DNA from: an uncultured Sporosarcina sp.
Lineage (GTDB): Bacteria > Bacillota > Bacilli > Bacillales_A > Planococcaceae
Assembly: GCA_947644645.1 (NCBI GenBank)
Contig: CANSAF010000003.1
Location: forward strand, 1 to 64,000
Direction: 5' to 3'
DNA length: 64,000 nt
Shown here: one piece after another, positions 16,755 to 26,466 of the stretch
How positions within the stretch are numbered: the stretch's first letter is position 1
How the letters are laid out: each line of letters opens with the position of its first letter
Made by a program: the position numbers and the translations under genes
The notes under the pieces: generated by a model
Told to the model about the DNA's origin: nothing
Seen by the model: only the letters and a program-made list of their open reading frames with translations
The model's database searches: none

Positions 16755-17663
16755 TTAAAAATACATGATAACTATGTTGGTAAAATATTCAGGCTCCACG
16801 TGGACATGAACATCGTACACTTCATGTTCATTTATCAATACTTTTTCAACCTGGCTGGAAATATCGTGGGCTTTTCCAATATTTAACGAAGAATCAACGG
16901 TAATAATCACATCTATTACTTCATTATTTCCGTAGTTCCTACCTTTAATTTCTTTTATACTTACAACTCCATACACTTCTTGAATTACCTCTCGATATAG
17001 TTTAATTTTAACTACGTCAAAACCATCCGAAAGTTCGTGGGAAGCTGATTTGAAGATATCCCAAGCTGTTTTGCATATTAGCAGCCCAACAATTATTGCG
17101 GTTAGCGTATCCAGCCACGGCATATTAAATTGTGAACCAAATATTCCTACGGCTGTACCTACACTTACCCAAGCATCTGAAATGTTATCTTTTGCAGCCG
17201 CCATGACTGCTTTACTATTAATTTTTCCTGCTAATTTTTTGTTGTAACGGTAAACAAAATACATAACTAATGCGGAAAAAACGCCTACGTAAGCAGCTCC
17301 AATATCTGGGGACTCTTTACCTCCTTGAAACATGGAGGTAACGGCTTCATTCAATACTTGTATCCCAACTGCCAACATAATAAATGAAGCGACCATAGAG
17401 GCAATCGTTTCACTCTTCCAATGACCGTAACCATGGTCTTTGTCAGGTGGCTTTTGTGAAAGCCTTAATCCTACCAGAATAGCGATGGATGCAATGATAT
17501 CAGTTGTATTGTTTAAACCATCTGCTTTTAAAGCCGCAGAGTCACTCAAATATCCGGAAATTAACTTTAAGACGGAAAGGACAATATAAGCGATAATACT
17601 GATGATTGCTCCACGTTCCCCCAATTTAAGATCATTATATTTTTGTTTTTCCAATACTTTCAC
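16755..17663 (-). CDS. Manganese-type CDF exporter (MneP/MneS-like)
   Basis: The 302-residue CDF protein carries ADGLNNTTDI in helix 2, where Asn replaces the His of zinc carriers, followed by QKPPDKDHGYGHWKSE. This pattern is characteristic of Bacillus Mn(II) exporters MneP and MneS. Helix 5 has AAKDNISDAWVS (N-x2-D), and the C-terminal domain ends in HVHVEPE. It is convergent with the ZIP gene. In known relatives expression depends on MntR; I see no clear MntR box here. Confidence 0.82.
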   Translation of the reverse strand: MKVLEKQKYNDLKLGERGAIISIIAYIVLSVLKLISGYLSDSAALKADGLNNTTDIIASIAILVGLRLSQKPPDKDHGYGHWKSETIASMVASFIMLAVGIQVLNEAVTSMFQGGKESPDIGAAYVGVFSALVMYFVYRYNKKLAGKINSKAVMAAAKDNISDAWVSVGTAVGIFGSQFNMPWLDTLTAIIVGLLICKTAWDIFKSASHELSDGFDVVKIKLYREVIQEVYGVVSIKEIKGRNYGNNEVIDVIITVDSSLNIGKAHDISSQVEKVLINEHEVYDVHVHVEPEYFTNIVIMYF

Positions 17664-17977
17664 TCCTATCTATTTATCCAAAATCAGATATACAGCAACT
17701 TTGACCATATTATTTGTTTTAAATTTATCTTTACTTTCATTACTCCGAGTAAAATTCTTTCCCTTAAGCAACAAAAACCCCCGACCGATAGCGGTCGAGG
17801 GTTTGAGATTAAAAAAATATAGTTTTGGGATGCCATATATTGTATCATTTTTTATCATCACTCACTTGAATTTGGTGTTTAGTTATCTTAACATGGCTAG
17901 AATGATATAACAATAAAAATGGGCAGTGTAGTATTTATAAGATTTGTGGAGGAACCTTGGGAAAATGTTAACATCCA
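17664..17977. other. Intergenic stretch with a hairpin
   Basis: Apart from the strong hairpin at 17772-17804 nothing is recognised. A 63-codon minus-strand frame here runs through the hairpin and has no ribosome site. No conserved core of the yybP-ykoY manganese riboswitch could be found by eye. Confidence 0.4.
17772..17804 (-). terminator. Strong rho-independent terminator or leader attenuator
   Basis: On the minus strand, ACCCTCGACCG and CGGTCGGGGGT pair around a CTAT loop and are followed by TTTTTG. It lies 175-205 bases after the thioredoxin-like gene and about 110 bases before the Mn exporter start. It therefore ends the former or attenuates the latter. Confidence 0.75.
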
Positions 17978-18514
17978 TTAGATAGGTTTAATACTCTCCA
18001 TATATCCTTGAATATCTTCTTCGGACATTTCGCCTGTTATAATCTTTACAATCTTGCCTTCTGTATTGATAAGGAGAGTAGTCGGCAACGGTTTAATGTT
18101 ATAAGACTGCATTACACCTTTTGTTTTATCAATTAAGGTAGGGAAAATCATTCCATATTGTTCAGCGAATGTTCGAACTTTCAAGTCAGACTCTGCGATA
18201 TTGACCGCTAATATTTGAACCCCTTGATCTTTATAAACCTCATATTGTCGCCCCATCGCAGGCATTTCCTTTTTACACGGTGCACACCAAGTCCCCCAAA
18301 AGTTTAGGAAGACTCCTTGCCCTTTATAATCAGAGAGTTTATGGCTTTCACCGTTTAAGTCAACTAATGCGAAATCAGGCGCATCATCTCCAACTTTTAA
18401 TACATCATGTTTTTCTTTTGTTAAGCTGTTGTATATTGTAAATACGATAGCACTTGTCAATACGATTAAAACAATTAACCGCATCATGAAACGATTCTTC
18501 TTTTTGTTATTCAA
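17978..18514 (-). CDS. TlpA/ResA-like membrane-anchored thioredoxin
   Basis: 178 residues: an N-terminal membrane anchor (residues about 10-30) and a thioredoxin fold with active site WGTWCAPCKKEMP and the cis-Pro loop KPLPTTLLI. ResA-like proteins reduce apocytochrome c or other surface thiols. It is transcribed away from the two-component/ccdA/resBC cluster, which begins 225 bases upstream on the other strand. It could serve as the ResA partner of that cluster, with CcdA as its electron donor (inference). Confidence 0.9.
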   Translation of the reverse strand: MNNKKKNRFMMRLIVLIVLTSAIVFTIYNSLTKEKHDVLKVGDDAPDFALVDLNGESHKLSDYKGQGVFLNFWGTWCAPCKKEMPAMGRQYEVYKDQGVQILAVNIAESDLKVRTFAEQYGMIFPTLIDKTKGVMQSYNIKPLPTTLLINTEGKIVKIITGEMSEEDIQGYMESIKPI

Positions 18515-18738
18515 CTTACGGTTGCTCCCTTCAAGAACTTGCAGGATATGAACGGCATACCTGGACTGTCTTTATTTATGATTATTATTATACTAAAGAT
18601 CTATCAAAAAACTATGCAGTCACAAATCTGTCATGATTGTAGATAGAATCATTTCTTTTCGTCATATTCAGCCGTTTCTGCATATTTATTTCATAATTGT
18701 TCTTTATACTAAATTTCAGGAGAGGGGCGAATGTTCAA

Positions 18739-20100
18739 TTGAACAGAATCTCTACCAAGCTAACTGCTTATTTTTTCATTGCTGTACTGATCATGGAAAT
18801 ATTCCTTATTGGATATCTCCATCAGAATATCATTCATTCACGGATCGACGAGGAGTTCTCCCGATTATTGGCAGTGGGTTCAAATCATCGGGATGTACTT
18901 ATCGAACATTATTCAGATACAACAATGAAACATATTGTATTGATGGAAAAAGACGGAGATCGGGAAGTCATAATTACAGATAGCCAAGGCGATATCATTC
19001 AAAGCTCAAAAGAAAACAAAGAGGTACTGGAAAAATACCTTCCTACAGCAAAAGATATTGATTTGAAGAACGATCAGATTCTAGCTTCGGACTGGGAAGG
19101 GTTACCATATATCATTAGTGCACATCCATATAAAGTAGATTCAAGCCATTCAGGTTATATAATCATGTTTCAAAGTACACGTCCAATTGAACAGTTAGTC
19201 GGTAAGTTGAACATGTATTTTGGTTTGGCAGGTGTGACGAGTATAGTCGTTTTACTTATTATTTACGCTGCACTTTCCAAATTTCTTACACGTCCATTAA
19301 TCCGAATGAAGGAAGCGACGGAGAAATTGAGCGAAGGAGATTTTGATGTAAGCCTTCCGTTTATTGGGAATGACGAGCTTGGCGAATTGTCAGGCTCTAT
19401 TCAAAAGCTTGCGAACGACTTGGAGCGATTAAAAACGGAACGTAATGAGTTCTTAGCCTCAATTGCCCATGAATTAAGTACGCCATTGACGTATTTAATC
19501 GGCTATTCGAAAGTGGCTATGAGACAAGGGGTAAATGAGAAGGATCGTAAACATTATCTTGAAATTATCGCAGAAGAGTCGGACCGTATGAAAGAACTTG
19601 TTAAAAATTTATTGGATTTAGCGAAAATGGATGAAAATACTTTCACAGTATCGAAGGAATATTTTAAGGTATGTCCGTTCTTTGAGGATATCCTCCAGCT
19701 TGTTGGACCTTCTTTTAATTTGAAGAAACTGAGCCTAGAGATAATTTGTGAAGAGGATTTCGAAATCCATGCAGATCCTTTGAGATTAGAGCAAATAATT
19801 TTGAACTTACTTGATAATGCTTTGAAATATTCAATAGAGCAATCGGTAGTCACAATAAAGGTTTTCAAGAAAGGGAAGAAAGTAGCCATTTCCATTGCGG
19901 ATTTCGGAATCGGAATCCCGTCCGAGGAGACCCCGTTCATTTTTGAAAAACTTTATCGAGTGGAAAAATCACGCTCTCGTACATCAGGTGGATCAGGTAT
20001 TGGTCTGGCAATCGTAAAAGAACTTGTCGATGCCCACAATGGAAGCATTGAAGTGGAAAGTAGCCTAGGAAGAGGTAGTACGTTCACCATCATAATATGA
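18739..20100 (+). CDS. Sensor histidine kinase
   Basis: About 453 residues: helix 1 (TAYFFIAVLIMEIFLIGYL), an extracytoplasmic sensor region of about 130 residues, helix 2, HAMP (TRPLIRMKEATEKLSEGDF), the H-box IAHELSTPLTYLIGY with phospho-acceptor His, N-box LNLLDNALKYS and G-boxes ADFGIGIP and GSGIGLAIVKEL. The TTG at 18739 gives a normal short N-terminal tail; GGAGAGGGG lies about 13 bases upstream, a little far. Its stop overlaps an ATG, and the regulator follows at once. The signal is unknown; the neighbouring redox-maturation genes suggest metal or thiol stress. Confidence 0.9.
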   Translation: MNRISTKLTAYFFIAVLIMEIFLIGYLHQNIIHSRIDEEFSRLLAVGSNHRDVLIEHYSDTTMKHIVLMEKDGDREVIITDSQGDIIQSSKENKEVLEKYLPTAKDIDLKNDQILASDWEGLPYIISAHPYKVDSSHSGYIIMFQSTRPIEQLVGKLNMYFGLAGVTSIVVLLIIYAALSKFLTRPLIRMKEATEKLSEGDFDVSLPFIGNDELGELSGSIQKLANDLERLKTERNEFLASIAHELSTPLTYLIGYSKVAMRQGVNEKDRKHYLEIIAEESDRMKELVKNLLDLAKMDENTFTVSKEYFKVCPFFEDILQLVGPSFNLKKLSLEIICEEDFEIHADPLRLEQIILNLLDNALKYSIEQSVVTIKVFKKGKKVAISIADFGIGIPSEETPFIFEKLYRVEKSRSRTSGGSGIGLAIVKELVDAHNGSIEVESSLGRGSTFTIII

Positions 20101-20117
20101 GGGGGGTATACACCTAC

Positions 20118-20795
20118 ATGAGAACAATCTTACTAATTGATGATGAGCAAAGGATGTTAGATCTCATTGAATTATTTCTAATTCCGCATGGCTTCAAATG
20201 TATTAAAGAGACAAGTGGAAAGAAGGCATTAGGAATAATTAAGAAGGAGAAAGTTAGCCTTGTACTTTTGGATATTATGATGCCGGAAATGGATGGTTGG
20301 GAGGTGTGCGAAAAAATCCGCGAGTTTTCTGATGTCCCTGTCATCATGTTGACGGCTAGAACCGATAAGCTTGATTTGGTAAAAGGACTAGAGAGCGGCG
20401 CTGACGATTATATTACAAAACCTTTTGATGAACGAGAGTTGTCGGCAAGGGTGAATGCACTGTTGCGCCGTTTTCCCGAGGAAGAAAAAGAGACAGAAAT
20501 GATTATTTATGGTGATTTTAAGCTAGATAAAGAAACTTATTCATTACAATTTAGAAACTTGAAAGTGCCGCTGACGCTAAAAGAGTTTTTTATTGTTGAA
20601 GCTTTGATCTCACGGCCAACAAAGACTTATACAAGGGAACAGTTATTACATGCCGCATGGGATTATAATACGTACACGGATATCCGGACAGTGGACTCGC
20701 ATATACGTAACCTGAGAGATAAATTAAAAACTACCGGATTTCCCATTGATGAATTTTTAAAGACAGTATGGGGAATCGGATATAAATGGAACTAA
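20118..20795 (+). CDS. OmpR-family response regulator
   Basis: 225 residues: receiver domain with acidic pocket LIDDEQ, phospho-acceptor in VLLDIMMPEMDGWE, MLTAR and KPFDERELSARV, then a winged-helix domain ending TVWGIGYKWN. The ATG at 20118 (MRTILLIDD) matches usual starts of the family; GGGGGG lies 12 bases upstream. The ATG at 20097 overlapping the kinase stop would add seven atypical residues. It forms an operon with the kinase and probably the lipoprotein gene downstream. Confidence 0.92.
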   Translation: MRTILLIDDEQRMLDLIELFLIPHGFKCIKETSGKKALGIIKKEKVSLVLLDIMMPEMDGWEVCEKIREFSDVPVIMLTARTDKLDLVKGLESGADDYITKPFDERELSARVNALLRRFPEEEKETEMIIYGDFKLDKETYSLQFRNLKVPLTLKEFFIVEALISRPTKTYTREQLLHAAWDYNTYTDIRTVDSHIRNLRDKLKTTGFPIDEFLKTVWGIGYKWN

Positions 20796-20810
20796 AGGAG
20801 AAATATCATA

Positions 20811-21728
20811 ATGAAAAAAATGAGAATGGTCGCCGGATTGCTATCACTGCTCTTCGTCATCTCCGCTTGTAGCAAAGAAAGTGAACCGTATGCTTTTGAA
20901 AAAGTGGAAAACAGTAAATTTGAACACTTACATGGCTTGGGATATATAAATGGAGGGCCCAAAATTGTAATATCTACTCATGATGGCCTTTATGAATATG
21001 ATGAAGAAGGTTGGAAAGAAGCAAACAGCGAAAAGCATGATTATATGGGTTTCCAAGCCGTACGTGAAGGTTTTTTCTCAAGTGGTCATCCAGAGCCAGG
21101 ATCCGACTATAAAAATCCGCTCGGTCTTGTCAAAAGTACGGATCGGGGGGCTAGCTTTGATAAATTAGCGTTCTATGGTGAAATCGATTTTCATTATCTT
21201 GCGGCAGGTTATGACTCAAACGCAATTTATGTGCTAAATGAAATGCCTATGGAAGAGATGACAGGGGGGCTTCATTATACCTTGGATGAAGGAGCCACTT
21301 GGAATGAGGCCTCTATGAATGAATTCAACTCGGGATTCATCTCGAATTTGGCTGCTCATCCATCACAGAAAGAGATGATTGCCATCGGAAGTAAAGAGGG
21401 TATATTCCTTTCGAGGGACTACGGCGAAAATTTTGCACTTTTTAACGATGCGAAAATGGTTCTAGCTGTAACTTTGACTGAAAATGGTGGGTACTATTCG
21501 AGCTATGAAAATGAAACGGTACAACTCCAATCATTCTCATTTGGGAACGATCAAGAAATGTCGATTCAACTTCCCGATGAAAAAATGAGTCCTATCGTTT
21601 TTATTGCAGTTAATCCGGAGGATGAGAAGGAGGTTGTCATCGCAACGTATAATAATGATATTTTCTTGACAATGGATGGAGGGGCCAATTGGGATACACT
21701 TGCTGAAAATAGTGAATTGATGAAATAA
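20811..21728 (+). CDS. Lipoprotein with BNR/sialidase-like repeats
   Basis: 305 residues with a lipobox (LFVISAC, lipidated Cys about 20). Repeated S/D-x-D-x-G-x-x-W/F phrases (KSTDRGASFDKL, TLDEGATWNEA, LSRDYGENF, TMDGGANWDTL) are typical of beta-propeller Asp boxes. This resembles a family annotated as 'F510_1955 glycosylhydrolase' in Bacilli, but no glycosidase catalytic residues can be confirmed. It starts with HLHGLGY in the mature part, a possible metal ligand cluster. It directly follows the two-component system and may be its sensory partner or target. Confidence 0.75.
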   Translation: MKKMRMVAGLLSLLFVISACSKESEPYAFEKVENSKFEHLHGLGYINGGPKIVISTHDGLYEYDEEGWKEANSEKHDYMGFQAVREGFFSSGHPEPGSDYKNPLGLVKSTDRGASFDKLAFYGEIDFHYLAAGYDSNAIYVLNEMPMEEMTGGLHYTLDEGATWNEASMNEFNSGFISNLAAHPSQKEMIAIGSKEGIFLSRDYGENFALFNDAKMVLAVTLTENGGYYSSYENETVQLQSFSFGNDQEMSIQLPDEKMSPIVFIAVNPEDEKEVVIATYNNDIFLTMDGGANWDTLAENSELMK

Positions 21729-21750
21729 GAAAATGGACGGTGCTTACTAA

Positions 21751-22485
21751 ATGTATGGATTGATGTCGAAAATCAGTCAAATAATAACTGAACCGGTGAC
21801 CATTCTTATAAATTCCTTTGAGCAATATCCTCTTGTGGTTGCACTTCTTTTAGGCTTGATTGGGGCTGTCGCACCTTGTCAGCTTACAGGAAATATGAGC
21901 GCAATTACTTTATATGGAAACCGTACCATTCAAATGAAGAATGACATGGGAGAAATTGTGGCGTTTATTCTTGGGAAAGTAGTGGTGTTCAGTTCTTTAG
22001 GACTGTTCGTATGGTTCTTTGGTGAATCATTCGAACAGTCATTAATAGAATACTTTCCATTGTTCCGTAAAGTGATTGGTCCGCTTATTATCATTACCGG
22101 TCTTGTTTTGCTTGGTATCCTTAAGCTAGGATTCCTTCAAAAAATAACGATGCACATTCCTATGCGTCTACGGAATGGGAAGTTAGGTTCTTTTATGTTG
22201 GGCGCAAGTTTTTCGCTTGCCTTCTGTCCAACGATGTTTGTACTTTTTTTCGTTTGGCTTATGCCCTTGGTTGTGACTACTTCTTATGGTCTTGTTTTGC
22301 CCGTTGTTTTCGGTTTGGCAACATCGCTTCCGCTCATTGTCCTATTTCTTTTAATATGGTTCTTTGATGCAAAGAGACTCATTATGAAGAAAAGCATGAA
22401 GGCAGGAAGAATTGTGCAACGTTTAGCTGGTGTTATCCTTATCATCATAGGAATAGCAGATACCATCACTTATTGGGGAATTTGA
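21751..22485 (+). CDS. CcdA/DsbD-type membrane electron-transfer protein
   Basis: 244 residues, about six helices. Two Cys-Pro or Pro-Cys motifs inside helices, GAVAPCQLTGN and SLAFCPTMFVLFF, match the redox pair of the CcdA/DsbD transmembrane domain. This variant is often labelled TauE/SafE or CcdA-like. It probably carries reducing power from cytoplasmic thioredoxin to outer thiols, or moves metal. It precedes a classical ccdA, so the cluster has two of these carriers. Confidence 0.78.
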   Translation: MYGLMSKISQIITEPVTILINSFEQYPLVVALLLGLIGAVAPCQLTGNMSAITLYGNRTIQMKNDMGEIVAFILGKVVVFSSLGLFVWFFGESFEQSLIEYFPLFRKVIGPLIIITGLVLLGILKLGFLQKITMHIPMRLRNGKLGSFMLGASFSLAFCPTMFVLFFVWLMPLVVTTSYGLVLPVVFGLATSLPLIVLFLLIWFFDAKRLIMKKSMKAGRIVQRLAGVILIIIGIADTITYWGI

Positions 22486-22564
22486 TTGATAAAGTTTCTT
22501 GCACTGGGCGAGCGGGAAATTGTCTACAACTTTTAGGTGTTCGGCAGAGAGGAGATTAATATAG

Positions 22565-23275
22565 ATGTTTGCAGATTTGAACTTGTTTCTTGCATTTGGC
22601 GCTGGTCTTTTAAACTTTATATCCCCGTGCACACTACCGTTATATCCAGCTTTTATATCTTATATAACAGGAATGTCACTTGATGAGATGAACACGGATA
22701 AAGGGAAGTCACGAAAAAGTGGAATTTTCCATACGATTGTTTTCCTAATCGGTTTTTCGGTTATCTTCATTTTTCTCGGTTATAGCTCATCGCTTGTCGG
22801 TACGTTTTTTTATCAGTATCAAGATTTACTCCGTCAGATAGGTGCGATTTTTATTGCCATCTTTGGTTTGATGATTTTAGGTTTCTTTACGCCTAAGTTT
22901 CTTATGAAGGAGAAGAAATTACAATTTAAGAATCGACCGGCCGGCTATTTTGGCACATTCCTTATAGGGCTTGCATTTGCAGCGGGGTGGACCCCGTGTA
23001 CTGGACCTATCACCGGAGCTGTTTTCATGATGGCAGCACAAAATCCGGGGTCTGGAATGTGGTATATGCTTGTCTATGTTTTAGGGTTTGCAATTCCGTT
23101 TTTCCTGCTTTCAATTTTTATCACTCGCGTTAAATGGATCCAAAAATATAGCCGAACAATAACGAAAGTCGGGGGCTACTTAATGATTGCACTCGGAATA
23201 CTCCTTTTCTTCGATGGTTTAACATACATCATTATATGGATTAGCCCATTTTTTGGAGGATTTATGGGATTCTGA
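22565..23275 (+). CDS. ccdA: CcdA cytochrome c biogenesis protein
   Basis: 236 residues, six helices, with active motifs NFISPCTLPLYPAF in helix 1 and GWTPCTGPITGAVF in helix 4. It transfers electrons from thioredoxin to ResA-like proteins so that apocytochrome c thiols stay reduced. GAGAGGAG precedes the ATG. It is followed by a terminator and then resB-resC, giving a System II set on this element. Confidence 0.95.
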   Translation: MFADLNLFLAFGAGLLNFISPCTLPLYPAFISYITGMSLDEMNTDKGKSRKSGIFHTIVFLIGFSVIFIFLGYSSSLVGTFFYQYQDLLRQIGAIFIAIFGLMILGFFTPKFLMKEKKLQFKNRPAGYFGTFLIGLAFAAGWTPCTGPITGAVFMMAAQNPGSGMWYMLVYVLGFAIPFFLLSIFITRVKWIQKYSRTITKVGGYLMIALGILLFFDGLTYIIIWISPFFGGFMGF

Positions 23276-23578
23276 TGAAATTAGCTCTAAGGATAATTGG
23301 TTTTTATTACGTTATAAAAGGTACAGTCAATTATGTAATAGCTCACATTTAAAGTCCGTCGCATTGTACGGGCTTTTTTCTATGGACATTTATATATTGC
23401 TGAAGGAATTTATAAATAAGATGGTCTTGATTAAAGTCGTTCACATACTTGTCTAATGCATTGCACTAATACTGCATAATTTTTCTGTACCATTAGATTC
23501 AGGAGGATTATGGAGTTCTAATATACTGCTAGATACTCTCATTCATAAATATGAGAAAGATGAAGGAGTCAATTCAAA
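23276..23578. other. Intergenic region between ccdA and resB
   Basis: It holds the ccdA terminator (23351-23379) and then an A/T-rich stretch that probably carries the resB promoter. A small inverted repeat TCTCATTCATAAATATGAGA (23538-23557) could be an operator. No gene was recognised. Confidence 0.4.
23351..23379 (+). terminator. Terminator after ccdA
   Basis: AAAGTCCGT pairs with ACGGGCTTT and is followed by TTTTC. Confidence 0.75.
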
Positions 23579-25228
23579 ATGAGCAAAATCACATGCCAAT
23601 GTGGCCACGAAAACCCATTTGGTACAGTACTTTGTGAGCGATGTGGAAGGCCACAAACAGAAGAGGCGAAAAAAAGTAAGCTTATCGACATGAGATACGA
23701 AGGCTCTGCAAGAAGATCACAAACCTATAAAAGGTCTATTATCGATAAAATTTGGAACTTTTTCTCTAGCGTTAAGATAGGTGTTAGTATTATTATTGCA
23801 GTTCTTGCCACTTCAGCAATTGGAACACTATTTCCGCAAAAGCTATTTGTTCCGGCAAGTACTGAGGTAGATATCTTAGCTTATTACGAAAAGCATTATG
23901 GTTTTGCAGGAACTCTGTATTACAAGCTTGGGTTTTATGATATGTACAACAGTTGGTGGTTCATTACGCTAGTTGGAATGCTTGGGATTTCCATCATCAT
24001 CGCCAGCATTGATAGAGTTGTCCCTTTATATAAATCATTGAAAAAACAACGCACGAAGCGTCATGTCTCATTCATGAGAAGACAACGGATTTATGGTTTA
24101 GGTACAGTTGAAGATGCGGATGACTCAATGGTTAAAGCGGAAGAGAAACTAAAAGCACTCCGTTACAATGTGAAGACGGAAGACGGGGCGATTTTAGCAG
24201 AAAGAGGTCGATTTTCAAGGTGGGGTCCATACGTCAACCATACTGGCCTAATCATCTTTCTCCTTGGTGTTCTCCTGCGAGGCCTTCCAGGTTTTTACGT
24301 CGATGAACCACTCTGGCTTCGTGAAGGAGAGACCCGTGCTATCCCTGGTGCACCTGGGTACTATTTACAGAACAATCAATTCATTCTCGAAACTTATTCA
24401 AAAGAAGAAGATGCAGAGTTTAGTCAGGCGATAGACCGTGTCGGTACAATCGTGAGTAATTATCAATCAGATGTCACGTTATATAAAGAAGCGGAAGGTG
24501 GACTTCCAGGTCAGACTGAACAGTTGGAATTTGTCAAAGATTATTCAATCATCGTCAATAAACCGCTTAATTTTGACGGATTTAATGTTTTCCAGATGGA
24601 TTATCAACTCGACGAACTGAAATCGATGACTTTCCAACTAACAGAAAAAGCATCGGATACATCACTTGGGGAATTCACTGTTGACCTTATCAACCCCGAA
24701 CCGATTTATCGGCTAGGAGAGGGTACGTATGTGGAATTGAAGGATTTTTTTCCAGATTATGAAGGGGTTGTAGATGGTGAACCGAAATCAAGGTCACCAA
24801 TACCGAACAATCCTGCATTCATTTTCAAAATGGTAACACCTGTAAAACCGGATGGTGAAATGAGTTTTGTAGCGATACGTGAGACATTTGAAACGGAACT
24901 AAATGATTACAAAGCAACGTTTGTAAGTGCTGAAACACGTAATGCTACCGGTCTCGTAATCCGTAAAGACAAGACATTATATATTTTACTTCTTGGAGGA
25001 ATTATTTTTATGATTGGAGTCGCTCAAGGATCTTATTGGAATCATAGAAGGATATGGATTCAAAAAGGCGAAGGCGATGAACTAGTCCTTGCAGGCCATA
25101 CAAATAAAAACTGGTTTGGGTTAAAAAAGGATCTGGATACAGTGAAAGATTTTGCAAAACTGCCATTGTACGAAGATAGGCAAGATGCTGAGTCCAGTTC
25201 GGATGAAGTGAAAGGGGACAACTCATAA
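23579..25228 (+). CDS. resB: ResB cytochrome c maturation protein with N-terminal zinc ribbon
   Basis: 549 residues. Residues 6-22 form a zinc-ribbon-like Cys set (C6, C8, C19, C22). Helices at about 60-80 and 125-145, a third near 215-235, a large extracytoplasmic domain (about 240-455) and a last helix near 465-480 match ResB/Ccs1. With ResC it exports haem and attaches it to apocytochromes. AAGGAG lies before the ATG. It overlaps resC by one base (TAATG). No CxxCH apocytochrome was seen in the window. Confidence 0.93.
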   Translation: MSKITCQCGHENPFGTVLCERCGRPQTEEAKKSKLIDMRYEGSARRSQTYKRSIIDKIWNFFSSVKIGVSIIIAVLATSAIGTLFPQKLFVPASTEVDILAYYEKHYGFAGTLYYKLGFYDMYNSWWFITLVGMLGISIIIASIDRVVPLYKSLKKQRTKRHVSFMRRQRIYGLGTVEDADDSMVKAEEKLKALRYNVKTEDGAILAERGRFSRWGPYVNHTGLIIFLLGVLLRGLPGFYVDEPLWLREGETRAIPGAPGYYLQNNQFILETYSKEEDAEFSQAIDRVGTIVSNYQSDVTLYKEAEGGLPGQTEQLEFVKDYSIIVNKPLNFDGFNVFQMDYQLDELKSMTFQLTEKASDTSLGEFTVDLINPEPIYRLGEGTYVELKDFFPDYEGVVDGEPKSRSPIPNNPAFIFKMVTPVKPDGEMSFVAIRETFETELNDYKATFVSAETRNATGLVIRKDKTLYILLLGGIIFMIGVAQGSYWNHRRIWIQKGEGDELVLAGHTNKNWFGLKKDLDTVKDFAKLPLYEDRQDAESSSDEVKGDNS

Positions 25229-26418
25229 TGGAACTTGCGTCTTTAAGTGCTAATTTGCTTCTCGTCTCATTTATTGCTTATCTTGTTGCCACGATGTTTT
25301 TTGGTGGGGCGGTAAAAGGTACAAATTCGGAAGCAACCTATCAAAACAACCGATGGGGAAATATTGCGATTGTAATTACAATCATTGGATTCATCTCGCA
25401 TTTGGGATACTTTATTTTACGTTGGATAGCTACTGGACACGGACAAGCCCCAGTTAGTAATATGTTTGAGTTTACGACTGCATTTGGAATGATGATTGTT
25501 GGGGCGTTCATCTTATTGTTTTTCATTTACAGAACGCCATCGCTTGGCTTGTTTGCGTTGCCACTTGCAGTCATTATCATCGGATATGCAAGTATGTTCC
25601 CGAGGGAACTTTCACCGCTCATCCCAGCGTTACAAAGCTACTGGTTGACGGTTCACGTTATTACAGCAGCAATCGGTGAGGCGATTCTTGCAATTAGTGC
25701 AGTGGCAGGACTCGTGTACCTGTTGAAAAATATCGACTTGACGAAAAAGTCGAAGCAGCGGTTTTGGTTGGAATCAGTTATGTTCACACTAATACTTGTT
25801 GTCGGTTTCATCTTATCTTCTTCGACATTTGCTGTTATGGGATATGAAGCGAAATTCACTTATGTTAATCAAAATGAACAACAAGCCCAAATTGTCTATA
25901 ATTATCCGCCGTTATTCGGTATGAATGAGTACGAATCGCTTACACCAGATAAAATGACGCCACTTGCGGAAATGCCTGCAATCGTCAACGGAAAGACATT
26001 AACGACGCTTGTATGGTCGGTTGCAACGGGTATTGTGCTTTATTTGTTGCTTAGACTTATTTTACGTCGTCCAGTCGCGACATTGTTCCAGCCGTTTGCG
26101 AAAAAGGCAAATTCTCAAGTTATGGACGAAATTGGTTACCGTTCTGTCTTAATCGGATTCCCAGTTTTCACACTTGGGGCGCTTATTTTCGCAATGATTT
26201 GGGCACATGAAGCGTGGTCCAGATTTTGGGGATGGGACCCGAAAGAAGTATGGGCACTTATTACATGGCTATTCTATGCAGCTTATCTTCATCTACGGCT
26301 CTCCCGTGGATGGGAAGGCAAGAAATCGGCATGGCTTGCGGTCATTGGTTTCATCATCATCATGTTCAACTTAATTGCTGTTAACTTGATTATTGCGGGA
26401 CTGCATTCATACGCATGA
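25228..26418 (+). CDS. resC: ResC/CcsA cytochrome c maturation protein
   Basis: 396 residues, about eight helices. The haem-handling tryptophan-rich motif [15 protein letters not shown] is present, with conserved His before it (WAHEAW) and in YLHLRL. It forms the haem-lyase complex with ResB and directly overlaps it. lgt follows 48 bases later. Confidence 0.94.
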   Translation: MELASLSANLLLVSFIAYLVATMFFGGAVKGTNSEATYQNNRWGNIAIVITIIGFISHLGYFILRWIATGHGQAPVSNMFEFTTAFGMMIVGAFILLFFIYRTPSLGLFALPLAVIIIGYASMFPRELSPLIPALQSYWLTVHVITAAIGEAILAISAVAGLVYLLKNIDLTKKSKQRFWLESVMFTLILVVGFILSSSTFAVMGYEAKFTYVNQNEQQAQIVYNYPPLFGMNEYESLTPDKMTPLAEMPAIVNGKTLTTLVWSVATGIVLYLLLRLILRRPVATLFQPFAKKANSQVMDEIGYRSVLIGFPVFTLGALIFAMIWAHEAWSRFWGWDPKEVWALITWLFYAAYLHLRLSRGWEGKKSAWLAVIGFIIIMFNLIAVNLIIAGLHSYA

Positions 26419-26466
26419 CAAAGACACACCTCAGATAAATCAAATTGGGAGGAGAGAGGTTGATAC

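Noticed and set aside
17670..17861. 63-codon gene between the Mn exporter and the TlpA-like gene
   Set aside because: It runs through a strong hairpin and has no Shine-Dalgarno site or recognisable domain.
17664..17977. Manganese (yybP-ykoY) riboswitch before the Mn exporter
   Set aside because: No conserved core of that riboswitch was visible; only a simple terminator-like hairpin.
23253..23456. 67-codon frame after ccdA
   Set aside because: It overlaps the ccdA end and reads across its terminator; no domain.
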